Of a DNA stretch of 64,000 nt, positions 9,300 to 18,060 are shown piece after piece. The DNA lies in assembly GCF_009937765.1 (NCBI RefSeq), contig NZ_CP047089.1:434001-498000 (forward strand), given 5' to 3'. The notes below the pieces were generated by a model. It had not been told where the DNA came from and ran no database searches. It worked only from the letters and a program-made list of their open reading frames with translations. Both the position numbers and the translations under genes were made by a program. How positions within the stretch are numbered: position 1 is the first letter of the stretch; each line of letters starts with the position of its first letter. The DNA is from Bacillus pumilus (GTDB taxonomy: Bacteria > Bacillota > Bacilli > Bacillales > Bacillaceae).

Positions 9300-10386
9300 G
9301 TGATTTCACCTTCCCTTTGCGATGTTTGATAAAGATGATGATGGCCATAATGATCGGAAGTGTGTAAATGACCGAGATCTGAGCAATAGTTGTAAAGTCG
9401 TTAAAGCGCTGTATTCTAAAGTTATCGTTTGCGAGGAAACAGCTAGATGCGTAAATAAAAATAGCAAAATAATAGATATACTTTTTATGCTCTTTTTTCT
9501 TAAGAAGGCTCGCTAGGCCGTTGGCACAGAAGTAAAGATAATTGCTGAGTGTGGCAAGAATAACAAACACCCAGAAACTAAGAAAAATTAAATCTGTTCG
9601 TTCAATTATTCCAAATGTAACGGTCTTTAATAGATAAAGCACAGGATTTGGAATAATATCAAGCTCAATCGGGCTGAAGAACATAAAACAAATCAATGTA
9701 ATAAATAGGTAGAAAAGTGTCGTGCATATATTTGAAATGGTCATGACCTTATAGCGTTCCTTGATGGTGCCTTTCATGAAAGGAGAGATGATGAGAATCA
9801 TCTCAAAGCCGTTCATTGAGAGTACCACATCTTTCAATCCAAGCTGAAACTGAGACAGGTCCGTCTGGAAGAAAGGCATAAGGTAGTCAATATTGGTTCC
9901 TTTTAATGAATAGAACATGAGTAAAGACAGCATGAGCAAAAAAGGAGTCAAGATAAAGTTAAATCTGACGATCGCTGTGATTTTTTCTTTTGCAATATAG
10001 ATAATACAGATCATCAGTAATAAATTAATCACCCAGTTTGGCGTAAGTGGCAGTACCCATATTCCAAGTATTCTGGTGAAAATCGACAGAACCACAATAC
10101 AGACCGAGGCAAAATATATGGTATACAGTCCGATCAAAATTCGTCCTATCCATTTCCCATAGACTTTGGTTAATGCTTGGAAGAACGAGATGTCAGGATA
10201 TTTCTGAATGATGTAAATAAATATGGTATTGATGATTTGAATAAAAACACCCGCTAAGATGATCGCCATCCACCCATCGTGCCCCATATCCTTCATCAGC
10301 AGATGAGGAAGCGCTAAAATCCCTACACCAATTTGAGATTGAATGAGAAAAAAGACCGCTTGAGATGAGGATATTTTATTTTTCAT
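9289..10386 (-). CDS. Germinant receptor B subunit, GerAB-type permease (extra receptor)
   Basis: 365 aa of the amino acid-polyamine-organocation (spore permease) family with about ten hydrophobic helices. The N-terminal FFLIQSQIGVGILALP is the typical first helix with its unwound GVG segment, and FEMILIISPFMK sits in the middle of the protein. GerAB-type subunits form the germinant-binding pocket. It overlaps the A gene by 11 nt and the C gene by 11 nt, so stoichiometric coupled expression is likely. The ligand is unknown. Confidence 0.9.
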   Translation of the reverse strand: MKNKISSSQAVFFLIQSQIGVGILALPHLLMKDMGHDGWMAIILAGVFIQIINTIFIYIIQKYPDISFFQALTKVYGKWIGRILIGLYTIYFASVCIVVLSIFTRILGIWVLPLTPNWVINLLLMICIIYIAKEKITAIVRFNFILTPFLLMLSLLMFYSLKGTNIDYLMPFFQTDLSQFQLGLKDVVLSMNGFEMILIISPFMKGTIKERYKVMTISNICTTLFYLFITLICFMFFSPIELDIIPNPVLYLLKTVTFGIIERTDLIFLSFWVFVILATLSNYLYFCANGLASLLKKKEHKKYIYYFAIFIYASSCFLANDNFRIQRFNDFTTIAQISVIYTLPIIMAIIIFIKHRKGKVKSHAS

Positions 10387-11857
10387 TTTTCTTTTCCCAT
10401 CCTCTCAATTGTTCAATTTGTTTTTTCTTTTTCGGATTTAAATAGACAGGACGCTGTTTGTACATCCACATAGGTAGTCGAATGATGGTGTCCTTTAAAT
10501 CCTGCCAGTTAAAAGGTGTAACAGGTGATAAGTACGGTACACCTAAAGATTCTAGGCGGCATAAATTCATGAGGACGATGGCAAGGCCAAATGAAATACC
10601 GATAAAGCCAAACATTGAAGCCATGAACATGAGCGGAAAACGCAGCATCCTAATGGTAGCCGTCATTTCAATTGAAGGAAGGATAAAGGAAGCAACAGCA
10701 GTCACGGCAACGACAACAATAAGAACATTCGAGATAAGTCCTGCTTGTACTACCGCATCCCCAATGACCAAACCGCCTACGATCCCAATGGTCTGCCCGA
10801 CGGGTTTTGGCAGACGCACACCAGCTTCCCGTATGAGTTCAATGGTAATTTCCATTAGCATGGCTTCTATTAAAGGAGGGAAGGGAATCCCAATAATAGA
10901 GTTCTTCATCGTAATGGCGAGTTCATCAGGGACCACCTCATAATGAAATCCAATCACGGCGATATAAAAAGATGGCAGGATGACTGCGATGATGCAGGCA
11001 AGATAACGCAAAACACGAATAAATGTAGCTGGTATCCAGCGGCTATTATAATCATCTGGTGATTGAAAGAAACTAAAGAACGTGATAGGTAGAATGATGG
11101 CCATTGGACTTCCATCCATCAATACAACAATTCTGCCTTCAAGGATGGCAGATCTGACTTTATCTGGACGTTCAGTGTCAATCAGCTGCGGGAAAATAGA
11201 GAATGAATCATCCTCAATGGCTTCAACGACAGACCCAGGACTGAGCAGTGTGTCTACTTTAATAGAAGAAATTCGTCTGTTCACTTCTTCTATCTTTTCT
11301 GGATTGGCAATATCGGAAATATAAATTGTGGCAAGCTTTGTTTCTGATTTTGTACCGACCTTATGATACTGGATAGCGAGCTTCCGATCATTTAAGTGAG
11401 AACGCAGCAAATATAAATTCGTATCCAAACTTTCCACAAATCCATCATGAGCACCCGCAATGATGCTTTCTGAAGAAGGTTCTGAAATAGAACGCAGAGG
11501 AGGCTGCCCAACGGTAAACAATTTGATCTGCGAGGCATTTTCTTCAAGAAAGGCAATACTTCCTGCAATGATGCTGTCTGTAATCAGCGTCAAGTCACCA
11601 GTTTCGAGTGTGCTAAGAGATTTTGTATAATCCTGCTTTCCAGGTGGTCCTAACAAGTTGCCGATAATGAAATCATTTAGCTTGCCTTCATCTACTCTTG
11701 TTTTAATAAAAAACAAAACAGATTTCGTTTCATTCACCATTAGCTCCCGGTATTCAAAATCCCCACTTTGCTGAAATGTCTTTTTCAGAATTCTGATTTT
11801 TTCCTCGAAGCTCCCTGATAAAAAATGTAAGCGTGTTTGCTCATTGGCGTTTGGCAT
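10376..11857 (-). CDS. Germinant receptor A subunit, GerAA type (extra receptor)
   Basis: 493 aa. A soluble N-terminal region (about 1-270) is followed by a membrane domain with about five to six helices. Conserved GerAA-family stretches are LLGPPGKQDY, EGRIVVLMDGSPMAIILP, PFPPLIEAMLMEITIELIREAG and RLPKPVGQTIGIVGG. It is the first gene of an A-B-C operon. No equivalent operon is expected between rbs and pgs in B. subtilis, so this receptor looks like an insertion into a conserved neighbourhood. The symbol is left blank because the specific subtype cannot be told without a tree. Confidence 0.9.
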   Translation of the reverse strand: MPNANEQTRLHFLSGSFEEKIRILKKTFQQSGDFEYRELMVNETKSVLFFIKTRVDEGKLNDFIIGNLLGPPGKQDYTKSLSTLETGDLTLITDSIIAGSIAFLEENASQIKLFTVGQPPLRSISEPSSESIIAGAHDGFVESLDTNLYLLRSHLNDRKLAIQYHKVGTKSETKLATIYISDIANPEKIEEVNRRISSIKVDTLLSPGSVVEAIEDDSFSIFPQLIDTERPDKVRSAILEGRIVVLMDGSPMAIILPITFFSFFQSPDDYNSRWIPATFIRVLRYLACIIAVILPSFYIAVIGFHYEVVPDELAITMKNSIIGIPFPPLIEAMLMEITIELIREAGVRLPKPVGQTIGIVGGLVIGDAVVQAGLISNVLIVVVAVTAVASFILPSIEMTATIRMLRFPLMFMASMFGFIGISFGLAIVLMNLCRLESLGVPYLSPVTPFNWQDLKDTIIRLPMWMYKQRPVYLNPKKKKQIEQLRGWEKKNEK

Positions 11858-11887
11858 CTTTAGCCTCCTCTCACAGTTTTTTATTCA

Positions 11888-11917
11888 TAGTGTGAGCGGA
11901 GAGACCGATTTTATTCG
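11888..11917 (-). promoter_or_regulatory. Sigma-G-type promoter of the first ger operon
   Basis: Minus strand: -35 CGAATA (11917-11912), 17-nt spacer, -10 CACACTA (11894-11888). The forespore sigma-G consensus is TGAATA-17/18-CATACTA. Germinant-receptor operons are sigma-G controlled in B. subtilis, so position and sequence agree. Confidence 0.7.
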
Positions 11918-12523
11918 TCATCTTAGGTGAAAGCATGACATAAGCTGACAACTTTCAACTAAAATCATATTAAAAATGTTAAGAAATGATGAATGTTGAT
12001 AAAAACAAATGAATAATGTTTCATTGTTTAGGTCATAAGGATCGAATATCGTAAAGAACAGGCATTTCAAAATGATCAATAGTTTACATATTATCCTAAT
12101 TTTTTGTGACCTTAAAATAAGCATATGGCTTGATTTTTTTAGAGGTGACCTTTGTCATAGGTCAACGCATCGCTTTCTGACGGATGAGGATGACTTTCTA
12201 ACCTGTTCCTTCAAAAAACAAAAACATTCCAAAACACGCACTATTCATTTAAAGCGCTGATATGACAGAAGTTATAGAGTTTAAAAGGCTTTAAAACATT
12301 GATTCAAAATACATCTTAACAATTGTCAAAAAATTTAGGGAGAAAAGGACAAAAGATTTTTCGATGCTTGATGGTAACGCTTACTATTGATTGAAGTCAA
12401 AATTCAGGCTCTTTTTTGTCAGTCTTTTGACCTTTTCATTTAAAGACGAGCTAGGTCAATCCACCTTCTGATTAGAGGAATTTGGCATACGAGGAAGTGA
12501 AAGATTATGTTACATAATACCGA
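11918..12523. other. Gene-free leader upstream of pgsB with repeated TGACCT boxes
   Basis: No ORF here has coding character. The hexamer TGACCT or its complement AGGTCA occurs six times: 12030-12035, 12107-12112, 12146-12151, 12159-12164, 12428-12433 and 12453-12458. Two pairs are inverted repeats. About 0.3 copies would be expected by chance in 600-700 bp. A 12/14 cre-like sequence lies at 12372-12385. In B. subtilis the pgs promoter is driven by DegU-P with SwrA, so the long leader plausibly holds activator sites. Confidence 0.5.
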
Positions 12524-12551
12524 TTGTGATTTTATGCTGAACCTATATACT
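12524..12551 (+). promoter_or_regulatory. Putative sigma-A promoter of pgsBCAE
   Basis: -35 TTGTGA (12524-12529), 16-nt spacer, -10 TATACT (12546-12551), about 50 nt before pgsB. Confidence 0.6.
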
Positions 12552-12603
12552 GTTGATTGAATTTACATATCACACTCATAAAAAAAGGAGATGTAGATAA
12601 GCG

Positions 12604-13785
12604 ATGTGGTTAATCGTTATAGCCTGTGTCATCATGTTAGGGATTGGCTTTATTGAAAAGAAGCGTCACCAGAAAAATATCGATGCCCTACCGGTGCGCG
12701 TCAATATTAATGGTATTCGCGGAAAGTCTACCGTTACAAGATTGACAACCGGTATCTTAATGGAGGCAGGTTATAAAACTGTCGGCAAAACAACGGGAAC
12801 AGATGCAAGAATGATTTATTGGGATACGCCAGAGGAGAAACCGATTAAAAGGAAACCGCAAGGACCGAATATCGGTGAGCAGAAGGAAGTTATGAGAGAA
12901 ACTGTTGAAAGAGGAGCAAATGCCATCGTCAGTGAATGTATGGCGGTCAATCCAGATTACCAAATTATCTTTCAGGAAGAGCTGCTTCAAGCGAATATTG
13001 GCGTGATCGTAAACGTTCTTGAAGATCATATGGACGTCATGGGGCCGACACTTGATGAAATAGCAGAAGCCTTTACAGCGACAATTCCTTACAATGGACA
13101 CTTGGTTATTACGGATAGTGAATATACGGATTTCTTTAAAGAGATTGCGAAAAAACGCAATACAGAAGTCATTGTTGCAGATAATTCCAAGATTTCTGAT
13201 GAGTATTTACGGAAATTTGAGTACATGGTCTTCCCAGATAATGCCTCACTTGCACTTGGTGTTGCACAGGCATTGGGAATTGATGAAGATACAGCATTCC
13301 GTGGAATGTTAAATGCGCCACCTGATCCAGGAGCGATGAGAATTCTTCCATTAATGGATGCGAAAACTCCTGGACACTTTGTAAATGGTTTTGCGGCAAA
13401 TGACGCATCATCTACATTGAACATTTGGAAGCGTGTGAAAGAAATTGGATATCCAACAGATGAACCGATTATTATCATGAACTGCCGTGCGGATCGTGTA
13501 GATCGAACGATCCAGTTTGCGGAGGATGTACTTCCTTATATTGAAGCAAGTGATCTCGTTTTAATTGGTGAAACAACAGATCCAATTGTAAAGGCATATG
13601 AGGATGGAAAAATTCCGGCTGACCACTTACACAACCTTGAATATCAATCTACAGAAGAAATTATGAAAATGCTTGAGAAAAAGCTTCATAATCGAGTGGT
13701 TTATGGAGTCGGCAATATTCATGGTGCCGCTGAACCGTTAATCGAAAAAATTCAAGAATACAAAATTAAGCAGCTTGTCAGCTAG
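12604..13785 (+). CDS. pgsB: Poly-gamma-glutamate synthase catalytic subunit
   Basis: 393 aa, an amide ligase of the Mur-ligase-like CapB/PgsB family. An N-terminal membrane segment (about 1-17) is followed by the ATP-binding loop NINGIRGKSTVTR (about 37-49) and long stretches nearly identical to remembered B. subtilis PgsB, such as TVERGANAIVSECMAVNPDY and NCRADRVDRT. It polymerises glutamate into gamma-PGA at the inner face of the membrane together with PgsC and PgsA. The ATG at 12604 gives the family's exact N terminus. The AAAAAAGGAG before it is rather distant (about 13 nt), which may limit translation. Confidence 0.97.
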   Translation: MWLIVIACVIMLGIGFIEKKRHQKNIDALPVRVNINGIRGKSTVTRLTTGILMEAGYKTVGKTTGTDARMIYWDTPEEKPIKRKPQGPNIGEQKEVMRETVERGANAIVSECMAVNPDYQIIFQEELLQANIGVIVNVLEDHMDVMGPTLDEIAEAFTATIPYNGHLVITDSEYTDFFKEIAKKRNTEVIVADNSKISDEYLRKFEYMVFPDNASLALGVAQALGIDEDTAFRGMLNAPPDPGAMRILPLMDAKTPGHFVNGFAANDASSTLNIWKRVKEIGYPTDEPIIIMNCRADRVDRTIQFAEDVLPYIEASDLVLIGETTDPIVKAYEDGKIPADHLHNLEYQSTEEIMKMLEKKLHNRVVYGVGNIHGAAEPLIEKIQEYKIKQLVS

Positions 13786-13800
13786 GAGGAAATATAGAAA

Positions 13801-14250
13801 ATGTTCGGATCAGATCTTTATATCTCGTTAATTTTAGGTGTTCTACTTAGTTTAATCTTTGCAGAAAAAACAGGAATCGTACCAGCTGGACTTGTTGTAC
13901 CAGGTTATCTAGCGCTTGTATTTAACCAGCCAGTTTTCATTTTAGTTGTCTTATCTGTCAGCTTGCTTACGTATGTCATCGTTCGCTTTGGTCTATCAAA
14001 ATTTATGATTTTATACGGACGCAGAAAGTTTGCTGCGATGCTGATTACAGGGATTGCCTTAAAGCTTGTCTTTGATTTCTTCTATCCAGTGGTCCCATTT
14101 GAAATAGCAGAATTCCGCGGAATCGGTATTATCGTTCCTGGATTGATTGCAAACACGATTCAAAAGCAAGGTCTTACGATTACCCTTGGGAGCACGTTAC
14201 TTCTAAGTGGTGCAACATTTGCCATCATGTATGTTTACTATCTATTTTAA
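13801..14250 (+). CDS. pgsC: Poly-gamma-glutamate synthase membrane subunit PgsC
   Basis: 149 aa, almost entirely hydrophobic with four to five predicted membrane helices. It includes the CapC-family stretch EKTGIVPAGLVVPGYLAL near the N terminus and FRGIGIIVPGLIANTIQKQG further on. It forms the synthase core with PgsB. RBS AGGAGG precedes the ATG, and it starts 15 nt after pgsB. Confidence 0.96.
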   Translation: MFGSDLYISLILGVLLSLIFAEKTGIVPAGLVVPGYLALVFNQPVFILVVLSVSLLTYVIVRFGLSKFMILYGRRKFAAMLITGIALKLVFDFFYPVVPFEIAEFRGIGIIVPGLIANTIQKQGLTITLGSTLLLSGATFAIMYVYYLF

Positions 14251-14265
14251 GATAAGGTGTGTCCA

Positions 14266-15435
14266 ATGATGAATAAAAAATTGAGCTTTCAGGAAAAGCT
14301 GCTGAAAATCACAAAGAACCAAAAGAAAAAAACGAATAAACACGTACTGATTGCTTTGCCGATCGTCATTGCTTGTACATTTCTATTTACATTTATCGGG
14401 CAAGCAAAAGTGCCAACTGTACAAAAGAACCCAGAAAACATCCTGACCGCTTCGTTTGTCGGTGACATTATGTTTGGAAGAAACGTAGAGAAAGTAACTG
14501 ACCGTTATGGAAAACAGCATCTCTTCCGCTATGCCAAACCATACTTTGATGTATCAGATTATGTGACTGGTAACTTTGAACATCCAGTCGCATCAGATCA
14601 AGAACAAGCGGCGCAAAAGAATATTCATTTAAAAACAGATGAGGATTCTGTCAAAGCGTTGAAGGATTTGAATTTCTCTGCATTAAACTTTGCGAATAAC
14701 CATGCGGCAGACTATGGTGAAAAAGGGCTAAACAAAACAATTGATGCCTTTGAACAAGCGGACATGGATTATACAGGCGCAGGCCGTAACCTTCAGGATG
14801 CGAAGCAGAACATTTCGTATAAAGAAGTAAATGGTGTCAAAATCGCTACACTCGGTTTTACAGATGTGTATGGGAAAAATTTTAAAGCAACGAATCGCAA
14901 GGCAGGTATCTTGCCAGCCGATCCATCTATCTTTATTCCGATGATTTCGCAGGCTGCTGAAAAGGCAGATGTCGTCGTTGTTCATGCTCACTGGGGACAG
15001 GAGTACAACAATGAGGTAAACGATAGACAAAGAGAATTGGCAAGAGCGATGTCAAAAGCTGGTGCTGATATCATTATTGGTGCTCATCCGCATGTTCTTG
15101 AGCCAATGGAAGTCTATAACGGCACGGCGATCTTCTATAGCTTAGGAAACTTTATTTTTGACCAAGGCTGGTCAAGAACACGTGATTCTGCACTTGTTCA
15201 GTATCATCTGAATGAAGATGGAAAAGCGACATTTGAAGTTGTCCCAATGTACATCAAAGAAGCAACACCTGCACCAGTTAAAGCAGGATCATTTGAATCA
15301 AAATCCATTATCCGTATGCTGACAAATGGTACGAATGCGGATTGGAAAGAAAAAGACGGACACATTTTCTTTGAAGTAGATCACGCTGATAAAGTTAAAC
15401 ACTTAAAAGAAAACGGAGGGAAAGAGAAGAAATGA
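14266..15435 (+). CDS. pgsA: Poly-gamma-glutamate export/assembly protein PgsA (CapA)
   Basis: About 389 aa. A single N-terminal membrane anchor (about residues 29-48) is followed by an extracellular CapA domain with a metallophosphatase-like fold. Its motifs are SFVGDIMFGRN, GNFEHPV, FANNHAADYG, HAHWGQEY and GAHPHVLEP. PgsA is required for gamma-PGA synthesis or release outside the membrane. The ATG at 14266 (or 14269) is preferred over an upstream GTG at 14257: the B. subtilis protein begins at the corresponding lysine-rich segment, and AAGGTG lies 6-9 nt upstream. Confidence 0.95.
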   Translation: MMNKKLSFQEKLLKITKNQKKKTNKHVLIALPIVIACTFLFTFIGQAKVPTVQKNPENILTASFVGDIMFGRNVEKVTDRYGKQHLFRYAKPYFDVSDYVTGNFEHPVASDQEQAAQKNIHLKTDEDSVKALKDLNFSALNFANNHAADYGEKGLNKTIDAFEQADMDYTGAGRNLQDAKQNISYKEVNGVKIATLGFTDVYGKNFKATNRKAGILPADPSIFIPMISQAAEKADVVVVHAHWGQEYNNEVNDRQRELARAMSKAGADIIIGAHPHVLEPMEVYNGTAIFYSLGNFIFDQGWSRTRDSALVQYHLNEDGKATFEVVPMYIKEATPAPVKAGSFESKSIIRMLTNGTNADWKEKDGHIFFEVDHADKVKHLKENGGKEKK

Positions 15436-15602
15436 AATTTCTAAAAGCCAGCTGGCCGTTTGTTGCGTTAATTTTAGTCTTTGTCTTTATGTCTGCTTTT
15501 AAATTTAGTGACAGCCTCACAGATCATGAAAAACAAAAGATCTCGGTTGAAATGCAGAAAATTGAACAACAAAAACAGTCAAAAACGGAAGCAAGTAAAT
15601 AA
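15432..15602 (+). CDS. pgsE: Small gamma-PGA synthesis protein PgsE
   Basis: A 56-aa ORF starting MKFLKASWPFVALILVFVF and ending with a charged tail (EKQKISVEMQKIEQQKQSK). It has one N-terminal membrane helix and a short hydrophilic, coiled-coil-prone C terminus. Length, sequence and position match B. subtilis PgsE (YwtC, 55 aa), which enhances poly-gamma-glutamate production. Its ATG overlaps the pgsA TGA by 4 nt. It is the last gene of the pgs operon and is easily missed because of its size. Confidence 0.92.
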   Translation: MKFLKASWPFVALILVFVFMSAFKFSDSLTDHEKQKISVEMQKIEQQKQSKTEASK

Positions 15603-15615
15603 CTTTAACGAGCAT

Positions 15616-15643
15616 AGAGGGCACGCATTGCGTGCTCTTTTTT
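15616..15643 (+). terminator. Terminator of pgsBCAE
   Basis: GCACGC-ATT-GCGTGC hairpin with flanking AGAG/CTCT pairing and a T6 tail. Confidence 0.85.
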
Positions 15644-15709
15644 GTCGAAAAAAGGTGTAAAAGGTGAGGTGTCATGCCGAAACTATAGAAGAAAGGAGGG
15701 GAAAAGATC

Positions 15710-16933
15710 ATGAAATGGAAAGGAATAGTGATTGGTGGGTGTGCGCTCGTAGGGCTGATGTTCATGTCTCAATCAGAAGCAGCTACTCAAACAGCATCTC
15801 CTTTGCAACAAGCGGAAAAGTTGATTGGAACACCCTATCATAAAGGAGGAACCGATCCAAAAATGGGCTTTGACGCATCAGGGTTTACTCAATATGTGTA
15901 CAAGACATCAGGTGCATTTGATTTGCCTCGTAAGGTGATCGACCAGTATCAGATTGGGAAAAAGATATCATGGGACAAAGCCCAGCCTGGTGACCTCGTA
16001 TATTTTCGCAGCTTAGAAGAAACAAAAGATATCCCGACACATGTGGCGTTGTACGATGGTAACGATCAGATCATTCACATCACACTTAGTCAAGGTGTGG
16101 TGAAAACGGACGTCAGTAAAAGTAAATACTGGACGGACCGGTTTTATGCAGTCAAACGACTTCCAGGCACACCGGAAATCTCGGATCATCGTCTAGTGAA
16201 AGATGCGATGAAATATTTAGGTATTCCTTATGTATTTGGTGCAGCAGACCCTAAGAGTGGCTTTGATTGTTCAGGCTTTTTACAATATGTATTTGAAAAA
16301 TCACTAGGGATTTATTTACCTCGAAGTGCTGAACAGCAGTGGATGGTTGGAGAAAAAGTGGCATTAGATGATATACGTCCTGGGGATTTTGTCTTTTTTA
16401 GCAACACATACAAGCCAGGTATTTCTCATGTAGGGATGTATATTGGCGGTGATCGTTTTATTCATGCGAGCCGTTCGGAAAGTGTAACGATTTCTTATTT
16501 GTCTGAATCGTATTGGCGCGAAAAATGGACAGGTGCAAAACGATTAACAGAGCTGAAATTAGCAAAAGAAAATCCGATTGTCTCAAAAGCCGCTACGTAT
16601 ATTGGTGAAGTTCCTTATGTCAAAGGTGGGACGAATCCAAAGCAAGGCTTTGACACAGCAGGGTTCACACAGTACGTATATCGAGAAGTACTTGGTATTG
16701 AGCTGCCTCGCTATGCATCAGGTCAAGTCAAGACAGGTACCCCTGTGAAGCGGTCGGAGCTGAAGCCGGGAGATCTTGTTTTCTTTAATGGAACGTCATT
16801 GATGCCGGCGATTTATGCAGGATCAAACCAAGTTATTCATGTGACCGTCTCAAATGGTGTCGTGCTCACGAATATGAAAACAAGTACGTACTGGAAGGAT
16901 AAGTATGAGATGGCTGTTCGAATTCAAAAATAA
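15710..16933 (+). CDS. pgdS: Gamma-DL-glutamyl hydrolase PgdS (three NlpC/P60 domains)
   Basis: 407 aa with a Sec signal peptide (MKWKGIVIGGCALVGLMFMS, cleavage near SEAA). It is an extracellular endohydrolase that cuts poly-gamma-glutamate. Three NlpC/P60 domains lie at about 30-150, 162-278 and 288-405. Only the middle one has the catalytic Cys (FDCSGF, Cys187) and the His of SHVGMY (His240). Domain 1 has Ala56 in place of Cys but keeps THVALY. Domain 3 has FDTAGF (Thr316) and lacks the His. I recall the same degenerate-active-degenerate pattern in B. subtilis PgdS, so it is probably functional. RBS AAAGGAGGGG precedes the ATG. It is separated from pgs by a terminator, so transcription can be independent. 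Confidence 0.93.
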   Translation: MKWKGIVIGGCALVGLMFMSQSEAATQTASPLQQAEKLIGTPYHKGGTDPKMGFDASGFTQYVYKTSGAFDLPRKVIDQYQIGKKISWDKAQPGDLVYFRSLEETKDIPTHVALYDGNDQIIHITLSQGVVKTDVSKSKYWTDRFYAVKRLPGTPEISDHRLVKDAMKYLGIPYVFGAADPKSGFDCSGFLQYVFEKSLGIYLPRSAEQQWMVGEKVALDDIRPGDFVFFSNTYKPGISHVGMYIGGDRFIHASRSESVTISYLSESYWREKWTGAKRLTELKLAKENPIVSKAATYIGEVPYVKGGTNPKQGFDTAGFTQYVYREVLGIELPRYASGQVKTGTPVKRSELKPGDLVFFNGTSLMPAIYAGSNQVIHVTVSNGVVLTNMKTSTYWKDKYEMAVRIQK

Positions 16934-16937
16934 AGAA

Positions 16938-16967
16938 AAAGCCCGATCAATGCTCGTATCGGACTTT
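16938..16967. terminator. Possible terminator between pgdS and ywtE
   Basis: AAAGCCCGAT and ATCGGACTTT pair with one mismatch. A-rich and T-containing flanks would let it work for both convergent genes. Confidence 0.55.
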
Positions 16968-16989
16968 TAGATTTCTCTCTAGGCGCTGA

Positions 16990-17871
16990 TCAGACGAGCG
17001 TCTTTTTTTCGTGGAATTGATTTTTTAAAAGCAGATCAATAAAGTAAGCAACACCGTCTTCATGATTGCCTTTTGTCATGTAAGTGCTCTTTTCTTTAAT
17101 GACATCGACTGCATTCCCCATAGCAATGCGGTGGCCTGCTTCCTCAAACATGGATAGATCGTTGGGGCTGTCGCCTATTGCATAAATATGTGAGCGGTCT
17201 ACGCCATAATGAGCTGCGAGTTTTTTCAGGGCATGTCCTTTCCCAGACTCTTTTGGAAGTACCTCAATGATATGTTTTCCAGAAGAGGTCAATGAAAGCT
17301 CAGGCATTTCTGAGAGGAGATCTCGTGCTTCCTGTAATTTATTCATATCAAATGAGAAGCAGAGTAATTTATAGGTCGCTTCATTCGACTCAAAAATCTG
17401 ACGAATATCATCCACTGGTTTGATGCCAAATTGTTTGAATTGAGTCATTGCCCCTTCCCATAAATCAGCTATATCTTCATTTGGATTCGCGCTTTTGATC
17501 ACATCAAATTCTGCTTTCAGTTTCTCTTTTCCATCAAAAGGAGAGAGGAGCGCATCGTCCGTGTAAACCTCAAAGTAAATGTTTCTTTCTACTAATGCTT
17601 TAGCCGCTCGTTTTCCTGCTTCTTGGCCAAGTGTGATACGGCTGAAAAGTTCATAACCTTCTGTATGAACGGTTCCGCCGTTTGCTGCAATAATGGGGAT
17701 GTCCAAATCACCCAGCAGTTCCTTCACATCAAAAGTCGCCCGCCCTGTACAGATGGTGACAATATATCCCGCTTCCTTCGCGCGGATCAATGCCTCCCTG
17801 TTTTGAGCAGATATTTCACTTTTTGTATTTAAAAGTGTACCGTCTAAATCAATCGCAATCATTTTTTTCAT
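16990..17871 (-). CDS. ywtE: Cof-type HAD-family sugar phosphatase (YwtE-like)
   Basis: About 293 aa. HAD motif I is MIAIDLDGTLLN (nucleophile Asp of DLDGT), motif II lies in TICTGRATFDV, and motif III/IV is AIGDSPNDLSMFEEAG with MGNAVDVIKE. This is the Cof subfamily that dephosphorylates small phosphorylated metabolites; no physiological substrate is known to me for this member. The start at 17871 (MKKMIAID) is preferred over an upstream in-frame ATG at 17970: AAGGAGGATTTGACAGCG lies directly before it, and family members begin there. B. subtilis has ywtE in the same place. Confidence 0.88.
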   Translation of the reverse strand: MKKMIAIDLDGTLLNTKSEISAQNREALIRAKEAGYIVTICTGRATFDVKELLGDLDIPIIAANGGTVHTEGYELFSRITLGQEAGKRAAKALVERNIYFEVYTDDALLSPFDGKEKLKAEFDVIKSANPNEDIADLWEGAMTQFKQFGIKPVDDIRQIFESNEATYKLLCFSFDMNKLQEARDLLSEMPELSLTSSGKHIIEVLPKESGKGHALKKLAAHYGVDRSHIYAIGDSPNDLSMFEEAGHRIAMGNAVDVIKEKSTYMTKGNHEDGVAYFIDLLLKNQFHEKKTLV

Positions 17872-18033
17872 CGCTGTCAAATCCTCCTTCATGCATGCAA
17901 TCGCCTCTTCAAAGTATGTACGATTTCTTTCATTCTCATGAGCAATACGATGCTTGTTCCTCTCTATCAAGGCTAAACAAAAATGATCGAATGATCAAGG
18001 AAATAAGCCAAGGGGAGAGATCTCAACAATCAA

Positions 18034-18056
18034 AAAGCGCCCCTTAGGGACGCTTT
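18034..18056 (-). terminator. Terminator of tagT
   Basis: On the minus strand AAAGCGTCCC and a GGGGCGCTTT arm form a stem with one mismatch, followed by TTTTTG, immediately after the tagT stop. Confidence 0.75.
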
Positions 18057-18060
18057 CTGT

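Noticed and set aside
11918-12124. Short minus-strand open frame in the pgs leader
   Set aside because: Composition is that of AT-rich intergenic DNA, there is no ribosome site, and it overlaps the sigma-G promoter of the ger operon.
12372-12385. Cre-like TGGTAACGCTTACT upstream of pgsB
   Set aside because: Two mismatches to the consensus and far from the promoter; mentioned only as weak within the leader entry.
13089-13478. Minus-strand 129-codon open frame inside pgsB
   Set aside because: It is antisense to highly conserved pgsB sequence, has no Shine-Dalgarno and no recognisable protein features.
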